DNA of 64,000 nucleotides from Pascua guehoae (Eukaryota; Basidiomycota; Tremellomycetes; Trichosporonales; Trichosporonaceae). The stretch is taken from positions 636,700 through 700,699 of the forward strand of contig BCJX01000014.1 of the NCBI GenBank assembly GCA_001600415.1, written 5' to 3'. Made by a program: the position numbers and the translations under genes. The notes below the pieces were generated by a model. It worked only from the letters and a program-made list of their open reading frames with translations. It searched no databases and was not told the origin of the DNA. This document shows, piece after piece, positions 56,163-64,000 of this stretch (positions are counted from its first letter, which is position 1; each line of letters starts with the position of its first letter).

Positions 56163-59100
56163 ATGATTGCCATCATTGCTGCTATTGTGGCCGTGCTCAT
56201 CGGCGCAATCGTGGTGACGCGCCCCGACTCGACGCCACCAGACACTTCTGAGCGACAATTCGACCCCGACGAGGATGAAGGCGAGGAGTTCGACTACATC
56301 GACGAGTACGCTGAGGGATGGGAGGGTGACGATGCCGACGGCGAAGAGCATCCACCAGACCATCCACCAGATGACGAGTACCAGGAGGAGTACGAGGAGG
56401 AGTGGACTGGCGAGGAAGAGTACGCGGCCGAGTACGACGGCGAGCTCGCCCCAGACCAGGTGGATGGGGAAGAGTTGGGTGGCGATACGGAATGCCCCGC
56501 CGAGTACGATGGCGAGTACGCCCCAGAAGAGGAGTACGGTCAGGACTGGGATGGTGGCGGGGAATGCCCTGCCGAGTACGACGCCGAGCACCTCCCAGAA
56601 CACGGGGGACATCCAGCTGAGTACGACGCCGAGCACCCCCCAGAACACCCTTCCGACTTCCCGCGCGACTTTGACCCCGACGAGCACCCCCCAGACGAGT
56701 ACGCGCACGACATCCATCCTACCGACGACTACCACCAGGACGAGTACCCATCCAACCCCCACCCCGCCGAGTACTCATCCATCCCCCACCCAGTCGAATA
56801 CCCACCAGACGACCACCCTGTCGAATACCCACCAGACGACCACCCCATCCCTGAGCCCGAATACGGCGCCGACGGCGCCATTGTTGAGCGAGGATTCGAC
56901 CCCGAATACAGCGCCGATGGCGCCACCGTTGAACGAGGATTCGACCCCGTATACAGCGCCGATAGCGCCATCGTTGAGCGAGGATTCGACCCCGAATACA
57001 GCGCCGATGGCGCTACCGTTGAGCAAGGGTTCGACCCCGAATACAGCGCTGATAGCGCCACCGTTGAGCGAGTATTCGACCCAGAAGGCGACGCTCTAGC
57101 GGCCCTCCCAGAGGACGCGTTTAGGGAGGCGCCTATAGAACGAGCCTTTGGCGGTGACATGTACGGCGACGCACCTGACGCGCCGTACGATGCCGACGCG
57201 TCGTTTGACATGGACGCGGCGATGGATGTCGGGGCACCGCCGTACTCTGAAGGCTACTCTGAAGGCGACCACGATGGGCTGCAGTATGTCGCCGCGCACT
57301 ACCTCACGGAGAGTCCCCATGCCGACTGCGGGGTGGATGGTTACGATGAGGAGGGGTATGCGGCGCGCAGTGGCCCCCCTGGTTCGGCGGGGTACGAGGA
57401 TGTGCACGAGGCTCATGGCGGGTACGACGACGACAGCCACTATGGCGACGACAGCCACTATGGCGATGACGACCACGGCGGCGACACCTACCAGGTGCAC
57501 GGCGGATACAGCGACAACGACTACGAAAGAGGCTACAACGACGGCAAGGCAGACTATGCCGCGCCAATCGATATTCTCGAGGGTGACGGACTCCCAGTCG
57601 ACATGGCGGATATCCCCTTCGACGTCTCCCCGACCTTTGACGACCATGCCCCACGAGAGCCATCGCCGGCGCCGTTTGTGCCTCTGCCCCTCGACCTGTC
57701 ATTTTCTCCCACTGGCCCATGGGATGGTTCCATCGACACCCCCAGCGACCCTCTCGACGGCTTCGACGCCCCAAGTCGAAACCTCGATGTTCCGATGGAT
57801 CGCTCCCTTGGGCACGCTCTCGACCGCTCTCCCATCCGTTCCTTCGACAGCCCCCTTGATCGCCCGGTTGACAGGTCCTTGGACAGCCCTATGGGACGCT
57901 CTCCTCACCCCTCATTCAATCAATCACCCCACCCCTCGTTCCGCCAGTCCCCCAACCCTCCCTTCGACCGTTCCCCCCAACCTTCCTTCAACCGCTCTCT
58001 CGGCCGCGCCCTTGGCAAGTCCTTCGACAGCCCTCTCGGCCGCTCCCTCGACAGGTCTTTCGATAGTCCTTTCGACTCATCTCCCAACCAGCCTATGAAC
58101 AGATCGTTCGACGGCCCTCTAGACCGCACCCTCAATTTCGACAGCCCTCTCGACCGCCCCCTCGACCGCTCCCTCGACCGCTCCCTCGACCGCTCCCTCG
58201 ACGGCCCTCTCAGTCAGCCTTCCCATCGTCCTCTCAACAAGTCTTTTGCCAGCCCTCTCGACCGCACCATCAACAGGTCGTTCGATAGCCCTCATGGTCG
58301 CTCCCCCAACCTCCATGACAGGTCTTTCGACAGCCCTCTCGACCGAACTATCAAGAGATCTTTCGGCAGCCCTCCGGACCCAACTGCCAAGAAGCCGTTC
58401 GAAAGCCCTCTCAACCGCACCATCAACAGGTCTTTTGACACCCCGATAAGTCGGTTCGCCAACCACACCGTTGAAAGGCCCCTCGACCGACCCCTCAAAC
58501 GCACCGTCAGCAGCCCCACCGATCGCTCTGTCGACAGGTCCTTTGAACCCCACCTTGGCGGCTCCGCCAATCGTTCCACCGACCAGACTCCGGTCAAGGG
58601 CTCGGTCAATCGTTCCACCGACCAGACTCCGGTCAAGAAGCCTCCTGTCACTGTGCCACCACCCATCTACAGTACCTTTGCAAGGACTTTGTCAGATGAC
58701 AAGGCTCCTCCCACCCCGTCGAGCGTCCCAGAAGAGGCGGACGCGGAAGATGATCCATACGGCCCGATAGACATCCCATTTGACACGGCGGGATTGGGCC
58801 TTGACATGCCCAACAAAGTGGCGACACGCGATCGCCCAGTCATGGGCGCGCGACAGGCATTCTCCCCCCCTTCTCCACCGCAGACGGCAACCCGAGGTTC
58901 CATTAGCGACATGCCCACCGATGCGCACGACGACCCTTACGGCCCCCTCGACATTCCCGATGAGCCGCTCAGCGCCTTTTCCAACGACTCGGAAGGCGAC
59001 GGCGAATGCGACAGCGTTGAGAGCGACCCATTCGGCCCCATCGAAATTGCTTCTATGGACCGCGCACTCGCTGAGCTTGAGAATAGCCCGCACGCCGATG

Positions 59101-61709
59101 GTCACAACACTACCCCTCTCTACGAGCCCGTTGGTCCGTCGCGCGTGGACCGTGAGCTGCAGGTTTCGGACACCTCGCAAGAGGTGGACGACGATTCATT
59201 CGGCCCCCTTGGGTCCCTTGACATTTCATACCAGGATCTGGAGCGCGCGCTCGACTTGAACGCCCCGAGCCCGAACACCCCACTTAAAGACGCCCCAACC
59301 TATGCTACTCCCCGCCAGTTGAACAACTGTCCGAATGACCGCTTGTTCCCGCCTGTGAACAGGAATATTGGGCCGCCACCGCTCCATCAGCCCACCTTGC
59401 GCACGGTGCAGCGACCAGCTCCACAGCCGGTCCAGGAGCTAGCCGAGATGGCGGTCCAACAACCGGTTGATCAGCCGGTTCAACCTACTCAGAGGTCGAT
59501 ACAGCAACACGCACCGCAGCTGGACCCGCTCCCCGCTCAGCAGTCGCTCCACCACCCAGAAGACAACGTATTGGAGCAGCTGGAAGAGTTGTTGGGCCAG
59601 CAGTACGCTCAGCTCTCTCCCGAGCAACCAACTTCTGTAGTCCAGCAACCGCAGCAACCGCAGCGACCCAAGCAGCAGCCTCGGCCAAAGTCAAACCTCA
59701 AAGTGGACCCAGCGTACAAGCCTCGCCAGCACTCTCGCAAGAGCTCTCGAACATCCCACCCTGCGCTCTCTCCTCTCCCCGAAGTACCCTCGGCGCTCGA
59801 AAAACTGGGCTCACCGTTTGAGTTCCAGCCGCCACAGACGCAACCGTTACGGGTTCAGCGCGACCGACCATCTCGCTCGCCGACGCTCGAGTTTTCCCCC
59901 GCGTTTGACGAGGCGTTCCTCCCCCTCGACGACGCGACGCGCTCGTTTGTCTCCACTCCAGATCCGAGCGTTGAACCCGACGTCCCCGTCCCACCGCTCG
60001 ACCCATCGGAGCGCAGCTCTGCACGCGACTCGCTCTCGCCCATTTCTGGCCCCGAGTCACCCCACGACTTTTCGCCGTCGTTTGACCCTGCGTTCTTGCC
60101 TCTCGAAGAGTGGTCTCGCCAGTCGTCGGCGTCGCCGCTCCCGATCCGCTCTCCAGAGGCGCTCCCCGAGGGGCTCTCGCCAAACGACTACCTCTCCCCG
60201 CACGCTCGGGAGTTTTCTCGCAAGGAGCCGCCCAGTCTGCGCATCGACACGGCCCCGGACCAACAGGCCCCCGAGCCAATCCCTGTGGATTTGAACGATC
60301 TCTCCATGCCTGCACTGCCCGACCTCTCGCCACTTGACGCCATGCGGAAATCCCCCGCGCCGTCACCTGCGCCGACGTCGACGTTGCGGCAGCGTGCCCA
60401 GCCCCCGCCGCCCCTCAACCTCCTCAAGACCAGCAACATGCAGCCGTTTGTCAAGGACAAGAAGGTTGCTGAGCCGGTGACGAAGGCAACGACGGGTCAG
60501 GTCCCGGGCGGAAAACCTCCCCGCCCGACCAAGCCACCGGCAGCTGCCCGGGTCAAGTCGCACTATGCCGGGCCGCTCGATGTACGCGGACAAGTCCCAC
60601 CCCCTGAAGAACTGGTGGCACCTCTGCCGTCGGCCGTGACGAAAAGCCCTGCCGTTGCGACGCCGAAGAGTGGAGGGGCCCGTCTTAAGCCCCGCGGGGG
60701 AGTCAACCGCTCGTCGTCGCTCCCTGTCGGCGCGGAAAACGTTCACAAGGCGGGCCAGTCACCACGGACACGCGCACTCGGGCGTGCCAATTCGGGCTCC
60801 ACGCCGGTCGCTGCTCGGCCTACCAAAGGCTACGGCCGTGTTACGATCACGAATGCGGCCCCGGGGGGTAAGCGCGTTCTGGCCGTTGCTGGGATGGCGC
60901 GGTACGCCAAGGGCAACCTCGACGGCTTTGAAAATCTGGGCAAGGCGGCCGACGACCCGATTTTCCTGCAGCAGGCGCGCGTGGTGGACATCCGGTGCAA
61001 CCCGGGCACGACGCCTGGTGAGAGCGACGCCGAGACGCTGGCGTGTCTGGGCAGCGCGGCGGTGGTGCGCCACTATGCCGACATGCACGGGCAGAACAAT
61101 GTGGTACCCGTGAGCGCGCCGAAGTTTGTCCTCTTCCCCATCGGCGGGCGGGGGCGGAACAGCCACTGGGCCGGCCGCGGGCGCGAGGGTGTGGCTCTCC
61201 CCTTACCCATCCCCGCGGGGTGCAGCAAGATTGTGTGCAACGTCATGTACACGTGGGAGAGCGGTCCCATCGGCGTCGGGATCGACTTTGGCGCCTGGCC
61301 GCGCCACCCGCGCCACGACGAGGGTGCGCTCGCCCTCGACGAGGTCGTGTACCTGTTTGGCATGAGCCACGCGCCCATCCCTGGCGAGTCGCCAAAGGGC
61401 AAAATGGCAAACCTCCAGAGCCTGGTCGACGACATTGTCGACCTCCTCGTCGTCCGCGCCAAACACGGTGCCATTCTCCCGGGCCTCGTCAAGATTGTAG
61501 AGTGCCCGTTCAAGGGATCCGAGACGTCGTTTATCCGCAACCTCAAGCGCGAGCTCGCGCGCCACCAGGAGCAGCTCGCCGCCCTCGTCGGCGGCGCGGC
61601 CTGGAAGGCGACACCAGACGACGTCGTCCAGTGTGTGTCGTTTATCCCGCTCGAAGAGTACAAGCGCACCCTCAAGGACGGAGAGTACGAGATTGAGACC
61701 AAGCCTTGA
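56163..61709 (+). CDS. Giant repeat-rich membrane-anchored protein, function unknown (1848 residues)
   Basis: One uninterrupted exon. Residues 2-19 (IAIIAAIVAVLIGAIVVT) are a hydrophobic signal-anchor. Then follow an acidic Asp/Glu/Tyr/Pro region with EYDGE / EYPPDDHP repeats, five copies of a 15-residue repeat (EYSADGATVERGFDP, residues 233-307), a Gly/His/Asp part, and about 290 residues of degenerate repeats of the type SFDSPLDRSLDR (about 543-833). Four DPYGPIDI-like motifs and two FSPxFDxAFLPL motifs are followed by Gln/Pro-rich and Ser/Pro-rich parts. The last 290 residues (from about 1555, YGRVTITNAAPGGKR) look globular: ADDPIFLQQARVVDIRC, KIVCNVMYTWESGPIGVG, VDDIVDLLVVRAKHGAIL, CVSFIPLEEYKRTL. 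I do not recognise this domain. Codon use with C/G third positions across the whole frame supports a real gene. A surface or endomembrane scaffold is possible. Confidence 0.8.
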   Translation: MIAIIAAIVAVLIGAIVVTRPDSTPPDTSERQFDPDEDEGEEFDYIDEYAEGWEGDDADGEEHPPDHPPDDEYQEEYEEEWTGEEEYAAEYDGELAPDQVDGEELGGDTECPAEYDGEYAPEEEYGQDWDGGGECPAEYDAEHLPEHGGHPAEYDAEHPPEHPSDFPRDFDPDEHPPDEYAHDIHPTDDYHQDEYPSNPHPAEYSSIPHPVEYPPDDHPVEYPPDDHPIPEPEYGADGAIVERGFDPEYSADGATVERGFDPVYSADSAIVERGFDPEYSADGATVEQGFDPEYSADSATVERVFDPEGDALAALPEDAFREAPIERAFGGDMYGDAPDAPYDADASFDMDAAMDVGAPPYSEGYSEGDHDGLQYVAAHYLTESPHADCGVDGYDEEGYAARSGPPGSAGYEDVHEAHGGYDDDSHYGDDSHYGDDDHGGDTYQVHGGYSDNDYERGYNDGKADYAAPIDILEGDGLPVDMADIPFDVSPTFDDHAPREPSPAPFVPLPLDLSFSPTGPWDGSIDTPSDPLDGFDAPSRNLDVPMDRSLGHALDRSPIRSFDSPLDRPVDRSLDSPMGRSPHPSFNQSPHPSFRQSPNPPFDRSPQPSFNRSLGRALGKSFDSPLGRSLDRSFDSPFDSSPNQPMNRSFDGPLDRTLNFDSPLDRPLDRSLDRSLDRSLDGPLSQPSHRPLNKSFASPLDRTINRSFDSPHGRSPNLHDRSFDSPLDRTIKRSFGSPPDPTAKKPFESPLNRTINRSFDTPISRFANHTVERPLDRPLKRTVSSPTDRSVDRSFEPHLGGSANRSTDQTPVKGSVNRSTDQTPVKKPPVTVPPPIYSTFARTLSDDKAPPTPSSVPEEADAEDDPYGPIDIPFDTAGLGLDMPNKVATRDRPVMGARQAFSPPSPPQTATRGSISDMPTDAHDDPYGPLDIPDEPLSAFSNDSEGDGECDSVESDPFGPIEIASMDRALAELENSPHADGHNTTPLYEPVGPSRVDRELQVSDTSQEVDDDSFGPLGSLDISYQDLERALDLNAPSPNTPLKDAPTYATPRQLNNCPNDRLFPPVNRNIGPPPLHQPTLRTVQRPAPQPVQELAEMAVQQPVDQPVQPTQRSIQQHAPQLDPLPAQQSLHHPEDNVLEQLEELLGQQYAQLSPEQPTSVVQQPQQPQRPKQQPRPKSNLKVDPAYKPRQHSRKSSRTSHPALSPLPEVPSALEKLGSPFEFQPPQTQPLRVQRDRPSRSPTLEFSPAFDEAFLPLDDATRSFVSTPDPSVEPDVPVPPLDPSERSSARDSLSPISGPESPHDFSPSFDPAFLPLEEWSRQSSASPLPIRSPEALPEGLSPNDYLSPHAREFSRKEPPSLRIDTAPDQQAPEPIPVDLNDLSMPALPDLSPLDAMRKSPAPSPAPTSTLRQRAQPPPPLNLLKTSNMQPFVKDKKVAEPVTKATTGQVPGGKPPRPTKPPAAARVKSHYAGPLDVRGQVPPPEELVAPLPSAVTKSPAVATPKSGGARLKPRGGVNRSSSLPVGAENVHKAGQSPRTRALGRANSGSTPVAARPTKGYGRVTITNAAPGGKRVLAVAGMARYAKGNLDGFENLGKAADDPIFLQQARVVDIRCNPGTTPGESDAETLACLGSAAVVRHYADMHGQNNVVPVSAPKFVLFPIGGRGRNSHWAGRGREGVALPLPIPAGCSKIVCNVMYTWESGPIGVGIDFGAWPRHPRHDEGALALDEVVYLFGMSHAPIPGESPKGKMANLQSLVDDIVDLLVVRAKHGAILPGLVKIVECPFKGSETSFIRNLKRELARHQEQLAALVGGAAWKATPDDVVQCVSFIPLEEYKRTLKDGEYEIETKP
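56859..57083. repeat. 45-bp tandem repeat, five copies, in-frame in the giant gene
   Basis: Each unit encodes 15 residues, consensus EYSADGATVERGFDP, with few substitutions. Confidence 0.92.
57790..58660. repeat. Degenerate 12-36 bp repeats encoding DRS / SFDSPLDR units
   Basis: Many copies of CTCGACCGCTCC and TCGACAGCCCTCTCGACCGC in frame. Unit length varies, as expected of unequal exchange. Confidence 0.85.
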
Positions 61710-62594
61710 TGTGAGTCGTGTAGAGGTGCCTTTGACCCATGGGACACGGCGCTGACCGCCAGAGACGCTCCGAGAGGACACTTATTTCACCCCGTACAGG
61801 ACCCGAATCACGCCGCGACGACATTTTGTATGTAGAACTACCCCATCCTGCACCCGTACAAGCCAACCCATCTGCATCGCATGTATCGCACTGTTGAGAT
61901 ATCTCATGGCCAGCCTGTTGTTCTTTTCTTTCAGTTTGTCAATCTCACTTGGTCACCGTCGATACACCATCGCCACTGTTGTAGAAGCCAGAGGATAGAG
62001 TAACATGACAAGTAGGGATACGGAACAGTACGCTTACAAGGCCGCTCGGCCGCGCACCGCGTCGTGTTGTCACAAGGCTGTCCCTGTTACAACCGCCACC
62101 AAGCCACCAAGCGAGCTGGTCTGTTTGTCAGCGTGCTCCTCATGCTGTTCCGTACGTCATTCACACTCTGAAACACGCCACACGCCAACCCATGTTGGAT
62201 TGGCTCACTAGATCATGTTCCCCTACAGCATACCGCCGAGCCATGCCATGGCAGCGTCTTTGCGACCGCTCGAACAGGACATGGTCTACATCTACGTTAT
62301 GTAGTTCTGTTGTGGGCCGCGGGTATCGATCGACTCGACCCGGCCCGACCCGACCGATCGCGATCAACTCGGGGCTGGCGTAGACTCACTCACACATGCA
62401 GCCCAGCTCCCCCATTCCCATGACTCACTTTTGCCACCCGCTCTTCCCGGGGCTCTCAATCATCAATCACTGACTTTGCTGCACCACTCGCTCTTCAACG
62501 CGTACTCGACACTACTCTACCTTTGCATACTTTTTCTCCCATTTGGGTTGCAGCGAGTCAAGTTGTATCAAAGCGCTCGACGGTGGCACGTAGA
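61710..62594. other. Intergenic, nothing supported
   Basis: 3' flank of the giant gene. No RNA or protein gene was recognised. Confidence 0.45.
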
Positions 62595-62679
62595 CAGGCA
62601 TCGTCCCGAAAGTTGTGAGACTGCTACGCGCTCGAGCCTCTCACTTGTGGCAATCTGTATGACTTTGCGAGCGCACCTG
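62595..62679. mobile_element. Inverted-repeat element, copy C (85-bp MITE-like)
   Basis: Left end CAGGCATCGTCCCGAAAGTT ... GAGACTG and right end ...GACTTTGCGAGCGCACCTG are inverted repeats with several mismatches. The centre (TACGCGCTCGAGCCTC) matches copy B, so the whole element is homologous. TA follows the right end (62680-62681). It is an older, more diverged copy. Confidence 0.65.
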
Positions 62680-63261
62680 TACCTATAGAACCTGTCAAAC
62701 TCCCCCGCAAAACGCCACGGAAACAACACAGCCGATAAGATGAGGTTGCGCAGCATGCGCATATGGGCAGTAGCAGTACCAGATCCAAACAAACAGTGCA
62801 AACGGGAGAAAGCGGAGACTTTGTACCGTACGGTGGGCCGCGGCCCCACAGTTCATGGTCTTGTGACCAACCATGGTGCCCGGTACCTGCCAAGCTTAAA
62901 CTGCCAAGATTGTACCTGTGCAGCCTCGACGCAGATCCCACGCTCGCTGGCCATGTTGCGTTTAGACATCGTGCCTCGGAGTGCATGGCAGACTGTGAAC
63001 TGCTGACTACTCACTACCGTACGGTATACCGCTGACGACTGACGGCAAACTAGTCTTGTTGACCGGTGACTTCCCATAACACAGCAGCCGTTGCCCAGCT
63101 CGATGCATTGCGTTAGCATCGTTCCATCGCTCATTGACACCGAGATCACACACACCCAACTCACCCAACTCGAGAGCGCGCACCACTCGGAATTCCGACC
63201 ACCCCTCTCCTCGCCACCCACACCCACACCCGCACCCGCACCCACAACCCACACCCGCACA
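62680..63261. other. Upstream region of the UBA-like gene
   Basis: Ends with a CACCCACACC-rich leader (63210-63260) before the ATG. Confidence 0.45.
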
Positions 63262-63963
63262 ATGCCCGCAAACGCAACCGAGCCCAGCAGACCATGGTAC
63301 CGCCGCCTCTCGCAGGCCCCGCAGCCAACACCGTACGAGCACGAGCTCGAGGCCATGGGCTTCGTGCAGCCCATCGTGCGCCGCGCGGCGCGCGACGCAG
63401 ACAGCCTACAACGCGCGATCGAGCTGGCCGTGCACCGCACGCACCTCGCGGGCCTGCCCCCCGCGCATCCCGATGGGGGCGCGTACCGCGCCGACGCGGG
63501 GCCCGACATGTGGACCGTCGCCGAGGACGAAGAAGAGGAGGAAGACGAGGACAAGGAGGCGAGTGGAGGTGAGGGAGCGGGCGGAGGTGGTGGAGCTAAT
63601 GGGGCCGACCCCACACTCGCGCCGCCGGGCACATGTGCCATCTGCGACGCCAAGCGCCCGGAAACCGAGACCATGACCCGCGCCCACTCGCGCCCCGGCC
63701 ACGATGTGGCCCGCACGCGCTCGCGGGGCACGGGCCCACACCTCCAAGTCCCCGGTTCGGCGCGGCGCGCGAGCGACGTCCCCGTCCCCGTCCCCGTTGT
63801 CAAGCATGCGTTTGTGTACGAGGGCCCGCACCGCCGCAGCGAGGAGGGGCACGGGGAGGACAAGGGGCGGCGCGCGTCGTCGGCCGAGGTGTCGGATCAC
63901 CCGCACGAGCACTCGCGGCGGGGCAGCTTGCTCGCGTTTATGAGGAGGGCGTCGGGAGCTTAA
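63262..63963 (+). CDS. UBA-like domain protein, function unknown (233 residues)
   Basis: Single exon. I start at ATG 63262 (MPANATEPSR) because upstream sequence in the same frame is low-complexity CACCC repeat. Around residues 28-60 the sequence HELEAMGFVQPIVRRAARDA followed by DSLQRAIELAV has the MGF-x(n)-A...A-x2-LA pattern of a ubiquitin-associated (UBA) three-helix domain. An acidic run (EDEEEEEDEDKEA), a Gly-rich linker, one CAIC pair (GTCAICDAKRPE), and a basic Arg/Ser-rich tail (RRASSAEVS, SRRGSLLAFMRRASG) with RRxS phosphosite-like motifs follow. A ubiquitin-binding adaptor is the natural guess. The gene seems complete within the window. Confidence 0.65.
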   Translation: MPANATEPSRPWYRRLSQAPQPTPYEHELEAMGFVQPIVRRAARDADSLQRAIELAVHRTHLAGLPPAHPDGGAYRADAGPDMWTVAEDEEEEEDEDKEASGGEGAGGGGGANGADPTLAPPGTCAICDAKRPETETMTRAHSRPGHDVARTRSRGTGPHLQVPGSARRASDVPVPVPVVKHAFVYEGPHRRSEEGHGEDKGRRASSAEVSDHPHEHSRRGSLLAFMRRASGA

Positions 63964-64000
63964 GCGGGGAACGTGTGTGGGTGGGGCAATGGCGGGGGGG

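Noticed and set aside
1..64000. CRISPR arrays, operons, riboswitches and rRNA genes
   Set aside because: None seen; the gene structure is that of a spliced eukaryotic nuclear genome. Tandem repeats present are coding repeats or microsatellites without unique spacers.

Overview
The window is nuclear DNA of a fungus, most likely a basidiomycete yeast of the Tremellomycetes (a Trichosporonales-like genome is my best guess, inferred and not searched). Reasons: GC-rich, densely spliced genes with short introns (34-90 bases, GTNNGN donors, CTRAC/CTGAC branch sites close to the acceptor), tRNA genes with introns after position 37, and many Ser/Pro-rich disordered proteins. There are no operons and no prokaryotic features. 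A 598-base run of N marks an assembly gap at 19590-20187.

Layout. 1-0.54 kb: 3' end of a PLP aminotransferase gene. 1.1-4.3 kb: relic region with a decayed copy of a local gene family, an inverted pair of tRNA-Val genes and a fragment of a DEAH-box helicase gene. 4.6-9.3 kb (minus): a 1540-residue disordered protein. 11.9-13.8 kb: a secreted fasciclin protein. 13.8-21.3 kb: gene-poor, with a 37-base poly-C run and the gap. 21.3-23.5 kb: an Ecl1-like protein with a long RS/RE-rich tail. 26.0-28.1 kb: RNase III with a C-terminal dsRBD. 29-31.3 kb: tRNA-Thr, tRNA-Ala, tRNA-Thr and a decayed small secreted protein gene. 33.3 kb: an intact defensin-like CS-alpha-beta peptide gene. 34.6-39.4 kb: a divergent pair, Vam7-type SNARE (minus) and a PPPDE-thioredoxin-PUL fusion (plus). 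40.5-43.8 kb: a tail-anchored Ser/Pro-rich protein. 45.1-46.4 kb: an F-box-like protein. 47.1-47.7 kb (minus): a 120-residue secreted Cys-rich protein. 50.2-51.0 kb: a secreted ricin-B lectin. 51.4-54.9 kb: a head-to-head pair of paralogues, one with a PD-(D/E)XK-like motif. 56.2-61.7 kb: an 1848-residue repeat protein. 63.3-64.0 kb: a UBA-like protein.

Themes. Housekeeping genes (RNase III, vacuolar SNARE, deSUMOylase-like fusion) alternate with lineage-restricted material. Between about 30 and 52 kb there are several small secreted proteins, three tRNA genes and two copies of a small Tc1/mariner-like inverted-repeat element; a third copy is at 62.6 kb. The least described items are the PD-(D/E)XK-like family (one candidate active copy, one motif-less acidic copy, one pseudogene), the defensin-like gene with its decayed paralogue, the spliced Cys-rich secreted protein, an RNase III that lacks one metal-binding Asp, and the giant repeat protein. 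All exon structures were read by eye from splice signals and frame continuity; no database search was run.
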